This document shows, piece after piece, positions 7,571 through 14,063 of a DNA stretch of 21,954 nt. The position numbers and the translations under genes are program-made. Origin of the DNA: Proteobacteria bacterium UBA1858 (GTDB lineage Bacteria > Pseudomonadota > Gammaproteobacteria > UBA4575); the NCBI GenBank assembly GCA_002338385.1, contig DDIE01000027.1, forward strand, positions 1 to 21,954, in the 5' to 3' direction. The notes under the pieces were generated by a model, which searched no databases, was not told the DNA's origin, and saw nothing but the letters and a program-made list of their open reading frames with translations. Numbering within the stretch: the first letter of the stretch is position 1; each line of letters starts with the position of its first letter.

Positions 7571-7611
7571 TTTTTTTGCACTAAATTAATTCATATGACA
7601 TTTTTTTGCAC
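7571..7611 (+). repeat. TTTTTTTGCAC direct repeat pair, with NtrC-like site
   Basis: The 11-base word TTTTTTTGCAC occurs at 7571-7581 and again at 7601-7611, exactly 30 bases or about three helical turns apart. The first copy runs into TGCACTAAATTAATTCA (7578-7594), which fits 11 of the 14 fixed positions of the NtrC consensus TGCACYANNNTGGTGCA as I remember it. These sites lie about 140-180 bases before the predicted start, a usual enhancer distance for sigma-54 promoters. A similar word, TTTTTATGCACTAA, lies at 20619-20632 upstream of urtA. Confidence 0.4.
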
Positions 7612-7720
7612 AGTGACTGCGCGGCATCGAGCGCGTGAAATCGATCGCAATCTCAGCGAAAAAATAATAAATAACCCAATATCAGGCGCTTATGCAACAT
7701 TAACTGTCGAGGTGAGTATC

Positions 7721-7737
7721 TTGGCACTATCTTTGCT
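7721..7737 (+). promoter_or_regulatory. Sigma-54 (-24/-12) promoter
   Basis: TTGGCAC-TATCT-TTGCT fits the RpoN consensus TGGCAC-N5-TTGCW at every fixed position, with the correct 12-base step from the -24 G (7724) to the -12 C (7736). It predicts a start near 7748, just before the leader hairpins. Such promoters need an enhancer-binding activator, here most likely NtrC. Confidence 0.75.
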
Positions 7738-7755
7738 TCTGTAATGGATAAATAA

Positions 7756-7797
7756 CAGCAAACATGCTGCATGTGTCGTGCAATGATGCACCACACA
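7756..7797 (+). promoter_or_regulatory. Tandem hexaloop hairpins, ANTAR/NasT-type leader RNA
   Basis: Two hairpins with six-base loops lie 2 bases apart, as in leader RNAs bound by ANTAR antiterminators such as NasR and NasT. The first is CAGC-AAACAT-GCTG (7756-7769). The second is TGTGT-C-GTGC-AATGAT-GCAC-C-ACACA (7772-7797), a nine-pair stem with one C/C mismatch. Its loop has A at position 1 and G at position 4, the two positions reported as conserved in ANTAR target loops; the first loop has A1 but C4. An intrinsic terminator follows 12 bases later. This suggests nitrate/nitrite-responsive readthrough. No NasR, NasS or NasT gene is in the window. Confidence 0.6.
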
Positions 7798-7809
7798 GTG
7801 GACAACGAA

Positions 7810-7845
7810 GTCACAGCCAATTCATTTGGTTGTGGCTTTTTTTTT
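7810..7845 (+). terminator. Leader terminator (attenuator) before the operon
   Basis: An 11-bp stem GTCACAGCCAA / TTGGTTGTGGC (two G-U pairs), a five-base loop TTCAT and a run of nine T form a strong intrinsic terminator. It lies between the sigma-54-type promoter and the first gene, so it can only act as an attenuator. Pairing of the CCACA on the 3' side of the second hexaloop hairpin with TGTGG at 7831-7835 is a possible switch, but this is inference. Confidence 0.85.
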
Positions 7846-7887
7846 GCAAAAAAATTGGATCGATAAGTTCTAGAGGGGATCTTAGAA

Positions 7888-8019
7888 ATGGAATTTAAGC
7901 AAGCACTGACAGCTCGATCAGGCTGCTGTTTGCAAATTGGTTGCACTAGCGTGGTTATGGCTATCCGACTGCCGCTGAATATGACTGAGTTTGACTGCAT
8001 CTCAAGCTCACCTATTTAG
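7888..8019 (+). CDS. Putative 43-residue leader ORF, translationally coupled
   Basis: This short frame starts with ATG behind the best ribosome binding site in the region (AGAGGGG, 7872-7878, 9 bases upstream). It ends with TAG at 8017-8019, one base before the ATG at 8021 that I prefer for the large oxidoreductase, which has no recognisable ribosome binding site of its own. The peptide contains four Cys, including a CC pair and CxxxxC spacing, and no signal peptide. It lies after the attenuator, inside the operon mRNA. Its likely role is to load ribosomes for the downstream gene (coupled termination and reinitiation) or to act as a sensing leader peptide. It could also be chance, since no homologue is known to me. 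Confidence 0.4.
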   Translation: MEFKQALTARSGCCLQIGCTSVVMAIRLPLNMTEFDCISSSPI

Positions 8020-8020
8020 T

Positions 8021-10018
8021 ATGAGTCAAGCTAGCCCATTCACAATAACTGCTGCCAGCATTAAGGCGCAGTGTGGGTTACCGGTGGTCATTATCGGTAA
8101 TGGACCTGTGGGTATGCGGGTAGCCCAAGAGTTACTCAATCGCGCGCCATCAACCGCGCTGGTTATTTATGGCGAGGAGCAACATCGTCCCTACAATCGC
8201 GTCAAACTCAGCGCCTGGCTGGCAGGGGAAATCGACTCAGACGCTTTGCATGATGCGCTCACCCACCCTGCGTTTGCATCTGTCGATGAACGTATCGGAT
8301 TCAGAGTGACAGAGATTGATAGCGAACAGAAATTCGTGATCGATAGCAGTAATGTCAAACAACCCTTCCAAGCCCTGATCATTGCAACTGGATCTAAACC
8401 GTTTATTCCAAATATTCCTGGGGTTGATATCAGTGGCGTATACAGTTTTCGTAATTATGCGGATACCAACAAGCTGCTAGCCCGACGTGCCAGTAGTCAT
8501 CATTGTGTGGTACTTGGCGGCGGCCTGCTGGGTCTGGAAGCGGCTCGCGCAATGCAGAAGTTGAATACTGAGGTGACTCTGATAGAGCATGCCGATCGCT
8601 TATTGAGTAATCAACTGGATGTCGCGGGTGCTGAGTTGTTACACGCGCAAGTGGAGTCCCTAGGGATAAATGTCATTATTGGCGATGGTGTCAGTGCAGT
8701 GCTCGGCACTGAGCGCATTACCGGTCTGCGCTTACGCAGCGGCCGTGAGCTTGCCTGCGATACACTCATTCTTGCCACCGGTATCACACCCAATATTGAA
8801 CTGGCCCAACAGGCCAGTCTAGCCTTCAGCCGCGGCATTCTTGTGAATGATGAGATGCAGACGTCGGTTAAGGATATTTATGCAGTGGGTGAATGTGCCG
8901 AACACCGCGAGCGTATTTATGGCTTAGTCGCCCCGGGTCTGGAACAGGCAGCAGTGGCTGCGGCAAATATTACTGGCACCGAAACTCATTACAGTGGTTC
9001 GATGGCAGCCTCACGCCTCAAAGTGGTTGGTACTCAGGTATTCAGTATCGGCCCAATGGGCATTAATGAAGTTAGCCACTTTGGTTCGAGTTATATTTAC
9101 CATGATGCGGATGCCGGCATCTATCGCAAAATACTGGTCCATCGCTATCGTCTTGTTGGCGTCATTGGCTATGGCGAATGGGCGGAAACCGTACGCTTAC
9201 AAACCGCTGTGAGCGAGCAGGTCAGAATCTATCCTTGGCAAATTCTCCGCTTCCTGAAGACTGGTTTAGTCTGGCCTGAAGAAGAAGCAGAAGACGTAAA
9301 CGCCTGGCCAGCCAATGCACTTGTCTGCCAGTGTATGAATGTGACGCGCGGGACCATCAGTGATGCCATCAAGAATGGTGCCTGCAGGCTTAGCGAGGTC
9401 TCACAAACCACAGGCGCCAGTACGGTGTGTGGTTCATGCAAACCACTGGTCGCGAGTTTACTGGGTAATGATCATGTTACAGAACCGGTCAGATATGCCC
9501 GCAGCATGCTCACGTTCGCGGCCATTACTGTGGCCACGATTACCCTATTCTTCCTCGCCATTGAGGTGCCCTATGCCAGTTCGGTACAGCATGAGTGGCG
9601 CTGGGATATCCTCTGGCGCGACTCCCTATACAAGCAAATCAGTGGCTTTACCGTGCTGGGTTTGGCCGTGCTGGGACTCGCCCTGTCGATTAAAAAACGG
9701 GTGCGCAAATTGGATGGATTAGGAGCTTTTGATTATTGGCGACTGGCGCACATTATGCTCGGCGTGCTGGTGATCGCAACCCTAGTGGCCCATACCGGTT
9801 TCCGGATGGGCGAAGGACTTAACTTTTACTTGATGTTGAGTTTCTCCAGCATGATCGTGCTGGGTGCACTGTCCTCAACCATCACAGCACTCGAACACAA
9901 GCTTAAAAAGTCCAGCGCCTTAATTTACAGGAAGCGATCTGTGCTGTGGCACATCTTCTTGTTTTGGCCTGTTCCCGGTCTTTTAGCTTGGCATGTTCTC
10001 AAAGGATATTGGTACTAG
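8021..10018 (+). CDS. NirB/NasC-like FAD, [2Fe-2S] oxidoreductase fused to a haem b membrane domain
   Basis: 665 residues from the ATG at 8021; a TTG at 7991 would add ten (numbering here uses the longer form). Residues about 30-400 are a nitrite-reductase-type pyridine nucleotide-disulfide oxidoreductase: FAD motif GNGPVG (36-41), NAD(P)H motif GGGLLG (176-181) and a second FAD motif ending DIYAVGECA (295-303). Cys446, 448, 480 and 483 (CxC, CxxC) form a BFD-like [2Fe-2S] domain. In place of NirB's siroheme domains, residues 503-675 hold about five membrane helices, with H587/H601 in the third and H654/H668 in the fifth. Both are His-x13-His, the classical spacing for two stacked haems b. 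The enzyme should pass NAD(P)H electrons across the cytoplasmic membrane, or run in reverse. The partner is probably the multihaem cytochrome starting 9 bases downstream. Confidence 0.8.
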   Translation: MSQASPFTITAASIKAQCGLPVVIIGNGPVGMRVAQELLNRAPSTALVIYGEEQHRPYNRVKLSAWLAGEIDSDALHDALTHPAFASVDERIGFRVTEIDSEQKFVIDSSNVKQPFQALIIATGSKPFIPNIPGVDISGVYSFRNYADTNKLLARRASSHHCVVLGGGLLGLEAARAMQKLNTEVTLIEHADRLLSNQLDVAGAELLHAQVESLGINVIIGDGVSAVLGTERITGLRLRSGRELACDTLILATGITPNIELAQQASLAFSRGILVNDEMQTSVKDIYAVGECAEHRERIYGLVAPGLEQAAVAAANITGTETHYSGSMAASRLKVVGTQVFSIGPMGINEVSHFGSSYIYHDADAGIYRKILVHRYRLVGVIGYGEWAETVRLQTAVSEQVRIYPWQILRFLKTGLVWPEEEAEDVNAWPANALVCQCMNVTRGTISDAIKNGACRLSEVSQTTGASTVCGSCKPLVASLLGNDHVTEPVRYARSMLTFAAITVATITLFFLAIEVPYASSVQHEWRWDILWRDSLYKQISGFTVLGLAVLGLALSIKKRVRKLDGLGAFDYWRLAHIMLGVLVIATLVAHTGFRMGEGLNFYLMLSFSSMIVLGALSSTITALEHKLKKSSALIYRKRSVLWHIFLFWPVPGLLAWHVLKGYWY

Positions 10019-10027
10019 TGAATTATT

Positions 10028-11431
10028 ATGAGCAAATCATCACACACATTCAGTTGGATCTTCTGGTCTATAGGCAGTCTTTTTCTGGCGGTAATTCTTA
10101 TGTATGTGCTTATGCAAGACGGTATTAGTAAAGCTATTTTTATGCCCGGTGAATTGAGTGCGGGTCACCACCAGTTGGTCGATGCCTGTGATACATGTCA
10201 CACAGATGCATTCGGCGGCAGCGAAGTATTACAGGCGTCCTGTATCAACTGTCATGGTGATGTGCGCGAGAAACCATTTGATTCACATCCACGCTCTAAA
10301 TTCAAAGATCCGCGCAACGCTGATCGCTTGGAAAAAGTAAATATGCTGGAATGCATGAGTTGTCACGTCGAGCACAAGCCAGAAATTACGCTCAAGGATG
10401 GCCTCACCCAACCGCTCGATGTGTGTTACCACTGTCATGCCGATATTGCTGAGGAGCGCCCTTCCCATACGGGCATGGAATTTACTACCTGCAAAGATTC
10501 TGGCTGTCATAATTTTCATAATAATCGTGCTCTGTATACCGACTTTTTGTTAAAGCATATGGATGCTCCCGCCCATCTCGCGAAGGCACGTCTGCCGGCA
10601 AAAGAGTTTGCCGATGTGCTGGTTGAAATTATGGAGTACCCGCGTGATGCCTATCCAATCGAAACACTACTGAGCAATCAGGCTGATGCGCCCGCTGCTA
10701 GCACAGTTGACCAACAACTGCATGTTGATTGGCTGGAGACAGCACATGCTCAATCAGGTGTGAATTGCACCGCATGTCATCAGAAAACCGAAGCGGATGG
10801 CAGTTTAAGCGCATGGACTGATCACCCAGGTCCCGAATATTGTGAATCCTGTCACAGCATAGAAGTTGATCGCTTCCAACAAGGTAAGCATGGCATGCGT
10901 CTGGCGGCGAACTTATCGCCAATGACGCCCGCGCTGGCGCGCATACCGATGCAGGAATCAGCCAGTCATCAGGAACTCACCTGTAATAGCTGTCATTCAG
11001 CACACCGTTTTGATGTCCAATATGCCGCCGTCGATGGCTGTTTAGAGTGCCATGCAGATGATCATTCACTGGCTTACAAGGACTCCTCGCATTATGCCTT
11101 ATGGCAAGCCGAGGTCAGTCATCAGGCAGCGGAAGATACCGGTGTGTCTTGTGCCAGTTGCCACATGCCCAGAATTGATTATGACGTCAGCGACTGGCTA
11201 AGTCGTAAAGTCGTCGACCACAATCAAAGTGCAAGCTTGTCACCGAATAGCAAGATGATTCGTCCGGCATGCCAACACTGCCATGGTTTGCAGTTCGCCA
11301 TCAATGCATTGGCAGATGAAGATTTAATCGAGAAGAATTTTTCCGGTCAGCCCAGTGTGCACGTAGAAAGCATTGATCTGGCGAGAAAGGATATGGAGCG
11401 GGATCTCAAGCGACGAGAGGCCACTCGATAG
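10028..11431 (+). CDS. Membrane-anchored multihaem c-type cytochrome (11 haem motifs)
   Basis: 467 residues, ATG start. One N-terminal helix (about 9-30) anchors a periplasmic domain. There are ten CxxCH motifs (Cys at 54, 72, 109, 133, 247, 272, 319, 338, 375, 415) and one CxxxxCH (C155-H161), a spacing known from cytochrome c3. They fall into two modules, five haems at 54-161 and six at 247-419, joined by a linker of about 85 residues without Cys. The second module ends with CASCHMPR and a downstream DHN, reminiscent of NrfA-like multihaem families. The CxxCK of NrfA and octahaem nitrite reductases is absent, so it looks like an electron wire rather than a proven catalytic subunit. It directly follows the transmembrane oxidoreductase, which is its likely electron partner. 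Terminal acceptor or donor unknown. Confidence 0.85.
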   Translation: MSKSSHTFSWIFWSIGSLFLAVILMYVLMQDGISKAIFMPGELSAGHHQLVDACDTCHTDAFGGSEVLQASCINCHGDVREKPFDSHPRSKFKDPRNADRLEKVNMLECMSCHVEHKPEITLKDGLTQPLDVCYHCHADIAEERPSHTGMEFTTCKDSGCHNFHNNRALYTDFLLKHMDAPAHLAKARLPAKEFADVLVEIMEYPRDAYPIETLLSNQADAPAASTVDQQLHVDWLETAHAQSGVNCTACHQKTEADGSLSAWTDHPGPEYCESCHSIEVDRFQQGKHGMRLAANLSPMTPALARIPMQESASHQELTCNSCHSAHRFDVQYAAVDGCLECHADDHSLAYKDSSHYALWQAEVSHQAAEDTGVSCASCHMPRIDYDVSDWLSRKVVDHNQSASLSPNSKMIRPACQHCHGLQFAINALADEDLIEKNFSGQPSVHVESIDLARKDMERDLKRREATR

Positions 11432-11477
11432 TGTTAGATGTACCCATTGTAAATCACATAACCTGAGGAGGTTAAAA

Positions 11478-12077
11478 ATGAAATATGGTAAGGAGCTATT
11501 GATCGTAGGCTTGGTGTCTGCGTTAACCGGAGGTATTGGTATAGCATTAGCAAAAGATGCTGCCTCAACACCTTCAATCACCCCCAAAGCTATGGCTGAT
11601 GCATTGCATTTGGTGATGGATTCAGATCGTGCGGTGTACACGCGTAAAATTGTTAATCGCTTAGTTAAAAAAGATAAAGTGATATCTGCGAGTGAGCACT
11701 TTGACGATGATAAGGCATTAGTGCTACCCGCACAGATGTTCCGCTTTGGTGCTGAGATGGTGGCTGAGCGTGCTGAAGCTAATCCAGATGTAAACTTCAG
11801 TTACTCGTTACAGTCGCTATGGCCAATCAATAAGCAAAATGCGCCAAAGACAGATGCTGAAAAAGAAGGTTTGCAGTATGTCGCTGATAATAAAGGTGAG
11901 AACTTCTACACCACTGAGGAATTAGGTGGCGTTGAGTACTTTACTGCTGTTTATGCTGACAATGCGGTTGCTCCAGTGTGTGTGACTTGTCATAACGATC
12001 ATAAAGACACTTCTAAAACTGATTGGAAAATGGGTGACGTCATGGGTGGTGTTGTTATCCGTATCCCAATCAACTAA
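11478..12077 (+). CDS. DUF3365 (Tll0287-like) haem-binding protein
   Basis: 199 residues from the ATG at 11478, chosen for the strong GAGGAGG seven bases upstream; the frame is open further upstream but overlaps the cytochrome gene. A signal peptide or N-terminal anchor covers about residues 1-25. The mature protein has the DUF3365 pattern: a helical N-terminal half, FRFGAEMV, SLQSLWPIN, then CVTCH (C168-H172) followed by WKMGDVMGG and a hydrophobic end. The family includes Tll0287 and the sensor domains of histidine kinases and chemoreceptors, where a c-type haem sits in a PAS-like fold. Here it stands alone in the periplasm, so it may carry electrons or sense redox or gas ligands for the operon. 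It lies between the multihaem cytochrome and a small cytochrome c. Confidence 0.85.
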   Translation: MKYGKELLIVGLVSALTGGIGIALAKDAASTPSITPKAMADALHLVMDSDRAVYTRKIVNRLVKKDKVISASEHFDDDKALVLPAQMFRFGAEMVAERAEANPDVNFSYSLQSLWPINKQNAPKTDAEKEGLQYVADNKGENFYTTEELGGVEYFTAVYADNAVAPVCVTCHNDHKDTSKTDWKMGDVMGGVVIRIPIN

Positions 12078-12080
12078 TTA

Positions 12081-12458
12081 GTGAGACTTGATCACTCATT
12101 AAACTTTCTGTTCCTGTTCGTTCTGCTGAATTCAGTTTCAGCAGACGATCAGGCTTATATTAAGTTTAGTGAGCAAGCACTGATTGAAGGCAGAGAGATT
12201 TGGCTGGATAGTTGCGAAGGCTGTCATGCCTACGGTATTGCAGGATCACCTAATCCACTCAAGCCGGATGACTGGCGCCAGCGTCTAGCCAAAGATCAAG
12301 CAGTATTATACGAGCATGCTATTGATGGGTTTTTTGGCCCTGACGACACTATGATGCCACCCCGTGGTGGTAATCATGCGCTCAGCGATGAGGAGGTCAA
12401 AGTAGCAGTTGATTACATGACGTCGCTGGCTGAGCACTACATAACAGAGGAGAAATAA
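12081..12458 (+). CDS. Small periplasmic class I cytochrome c (c5-like)
   Basis: 125 residues from a GTG start three bases after the previous stop, which implies coupled translation. A signal peptide ends near SVSA-DD (about 21). One haem motif CEGCH (C45-H49) and Met91 or Met92 in DDTMMPP, the likely sixth ligand, make a normal class I monohaem cytochrome. The GG before the last helix and the overall size fit the cytochrome c5 group. It is expected to be a soluble periplasmic shuttle, probably moving electrons between the membrane complex of the first two genes and another redox partner such as a terminal oxidase or reductase outside this window. Confidence 0.85.
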   Translation: MRLDHSLNFLFLFVLLNSVSADDQAYIKFSEQALIEGREIWLDSCEGCHAYGIAGSPNPLKPDDWRQRLAKDQAVLYEHAIDGFFGPDDTMMPPRGGNHALSDEEVKVAVDYMTSLAEHYITEEK

Positions 12459-12460
12459 TT

Positions 12461-12874
12461 GTGACACCAGAACAAATAACATTAGTTCAGGAATCCTGGG
12501 CAAAGGTTGTCCCGATTAAGGAAACAGCTGCAGAGCTATTCTATGGGCGATTGTTTGCAGAATATCCAGAGGTTAAACCTTATTTCAAGGGCGATATGAC
12601 TGAGCAGGGTAAATTATTAATGCAAATGATTTCCACCGCGGTGAATGGCTTGGAAAATCTGGACGCTTTACTCGAGCCGGTCAAAGCGCTAGGCAGTCGC
12701 CATAAAGATTACGGCGTCAAACAGGCAGACTATGACAAAGTGGGCGCCTCATTATTATGGACGCTGGAGCAAGGCCTCAAAGAAGACTTTACCGAAGAAG
12801 TCAAAGCGGCCTGGACTGAAACCTATACCATTGTGGCTGACGTCATGATTGGTGGTGCCGAGTATGCCAACTAG
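12461..12874 (+). CDS. Single-domain globin (Vitreoscilla haemoglobin-like)
   Basis: 137 residues from a GTG start, with GGAG about 9 bases upstream and only 2 bases after the cytochrome stop. It has the flavohaemoglobin-type globin domain without the FAD/NAD reductase part. Visible key residues are Tyr28 (B10), Phe42 (CD1), Gln49 (E7), proximal His81 (F8) and the Tyr84-Gly-Val turn, all as in Vitreoscilla haemoglobin and Campylobacter Cgb. No signal peptide is present, so it is cytoplasmic, unlike the three gene products before it. Such globins bind oxygen and can detoxify nitric oxide when a reductase is supplied. Its tight link to an NAD(P)H oxidoreductase operon suggests that the operon deals with reactive nitrogen species or oxygen, but this is inference. 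Confidence 0.9.
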   Translation: MTPEQITLVQESWAKVVPIKETAAELFYGRLFAEYPEVKPYFKGDMTEQGKLLMQMISTAVNGLENLDALLEPVKALGSRHKDYGVKQADYDKVGASLLWTLEQGLKEDFTEEVKAAWTETYTIVADVMIGGAEYAN

Positions 12875-12944
12875 GACTATTCATACCTGCAAACTTTATT
12901 ATTCAACGACTGCAAAATGATCGATCATCTCGATCACCTGCCTA

Positions 12945-12981
12945 TAGTTTATTCAGGATCAGCCAGATTCTGAATAAACTA
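12945..12981 (+). terminator. Long hairpin after the operon
   Basis: A 16-bp stem (12945-12960 with 12966-12981, one G-U pair) encloses the loop AGCCA. There is no T-run after it on either strand, so it may terminate only weakly or mainly protect the 3' end of the operon mRNA. It lies 70 bases after the globin stop. Confidence 0.6.
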
Positions 12982-13084
12982 GTCCTAATAAATATCCTGT
13001 TCAATAGCGTTTGCTTTGCTACTCAAGTAACGCAAGTGACCGAGCTAAGCTCATTGACATAACTTAACACTTGGATAAAGCAAT

Positions 13085-13112
13085 AATATAGTATTGTAAA
13101 CAATACTATATT
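13085..13112. promoter_or_regulatory. 28-base perfect palindrome, likely operator
   Basis: AATATAGTATTGT and ACAATACTATATT are perfect 13-bp inverted copies around AA. The site ends 23 bases before the start codon at 13136. A terminator is unlikely, since no transcript from the left reaches here past the 12945 hairpin by clear design and the stem is very AT-rich. I read it as a binding site for a dimeric regulator of the downstream gene; I do not recognise the regulator family. Confidence 0.6.
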
Positions 13113-13135
13113 TTCCCAACCATGCCAGTGAAGTT

Positions 13136-13933
13136 ATGTACAAAGCAATTCTGATGATGCTGTTTTTACTCCCCGGTGTTCTTCTTGCCAGTCCAGCAGA
13201 GCCTGATATTGGGAATATTGTTGCTTGTAATGTGTATTGGCACGATTATCAATACACACGCTTGAATGCATCCGAAGCTGCAAAATTTGTGATCACTTTT
13301 GCTACCAACCAAAGAGTAGATGTGGCGCTGATAGACTCAATATCTGTCAATGGTCCAGAGGGTTATAGCCACACCTTTCAGATACAGCCTTTCTCTCTGC
13401 ATAACCTGAGTGGCTACGTGGATGAAGTAGCTAATAACGTCACTTGGTTCCAGTCCTATGATGCGCATGGGTTTTTAGCCAATGGCACATATACGATTGC
13501 ACTTAAGTACAAAAGTGGTAAGACTAGCATTCGAAGTCGAACGCTGAATTATTCTGATGAACTGCTGACACACTACAAGCAAGCGCAGCCTACGTTTGTT
13601 CCCTACGGCCAACTGGCTAGGCGTCAAATCAATAGTATTACGCTGGAATGGGACTTGATCCCAAAGATAGATGCCTATTACAGCGCCCGTTTGATGCAAC
13701 ATGATCCAACAGACCCAGCATCCGCGATCGTGCCAATTATGTTCGATAACATATTTACTGTGGACAGTGCGATTAACAATGGCTTGAATCGCTATCAAGC
13801 AGTGGTTCCCAATCATCTCGATCCGCACACCATGTATGTTTGGTTCACAGAAATCCTAGACAGTAATCGCCTTGATCAAATCAATATTGCTATCTTTCAG
13901 CCAGCCCAATTTTTTTGGTTCAGTGATCGTTAA
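13136..13933 (+). CDS. Secreted protein of unknown function
   Basis: 265 residues, ATG start. A clear signal peptide (about 1-18, ending VLLA-SPAEP) points to the periplasm or outside. I do not recognise the family. The mature part is rich in beta-strand-like alternation and aromatic residues, with a segment that reads like an immunoglobulin-like or fibronectin-like fold (NGTYTIALKYKSGKTS, about 118-133) and another at 165-250 (ITLEWDLIPK, DPHTMYVWFTEIL). There is one Cys in the mature chain and no membrane helix. It is transcribed away from the haem operon, directly behind a long palindrome, and is followed 130 bases later by another secreted protein on the same strand. Function unknown. Confidence 0.7.
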   Translation: MYKAILMMLFLLPGVLLASPAEPDIGNIVACNVYWHDYQYTRLNASEAAKFVITFATNQRVDVALIDSISVNGPEGYSHTFQIQPFSLHNLSGYVDEVANNVTWFQSYDAHGFLANGTYTIALKYKSGKTSIRSRTLNYSDELLTHYKQAQPTFVPYGQLARRQINSITLEWDLIPKIDAYYSARLMQHDPTDPASAIVPIMFDNIFTVDSAINNGLNRYQAVVPNHLDPHTMYVWFTEILDSNRLDQINIAIFQPAQFFWFSDR

Positions 13934-14063
13934 CAGGCCGGCTCGCGGGCGACTACTCATTTGAGATTGAGTGTTCATAGATCAAGATCTAATCGTTTTG
14001 CATGCTTATTTGGTTGTCATAAAAGATTCATATAAGTGCACTTAATCCGGCTACTATCAACAG

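Larger units (their letters stand above)
7321..7720. other. Gene-free stretch upstream of the nitrogen-type leader
   Basis: No credible gene is seen; the 67-codon frame at 7541-7744 runs through the promoter elements and has no family resemblance. The stretch holds an FNR-like site (7527-7540), a pair of TTTTTTTGCAC direct repeats 30 bases apart (7571 and 7601), and an NtrC-like site (7578-7594). It therefore looks like the upstream activating region of the sigma-54-type promoter at 7721. Confidence 0.5.

Noticed and set aside
7991..8020. TTG at 7991 as start of the oxidoreductase
   Set aside because: No ribosome binding site fits it, the ten extra residues are not part of the conserved fold, and the ATG at 8021 directly follows the leader ORF stop.
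8021..10018. Assimilatory nitrite reductase NirB
   Set aside because: The FAD and BFD parts match, but the siroheme/[4Fe-4S] domains are absent and replaced by membrane helices, so nitrite reduction by this chain cannot be assumed.
10028..11431. NrfA-type ammonia-forming nitrite reductase
   Set aside because: No CxxCK catalytic haem motif is present and the number of haem motifs is far higher than five.
12461..12874. Flavohaemoglobin Hmp
   Set aside because: Only the globin domain is encoded; the gene stops after 137 codons and no FAD/NAD reductase domain follows.
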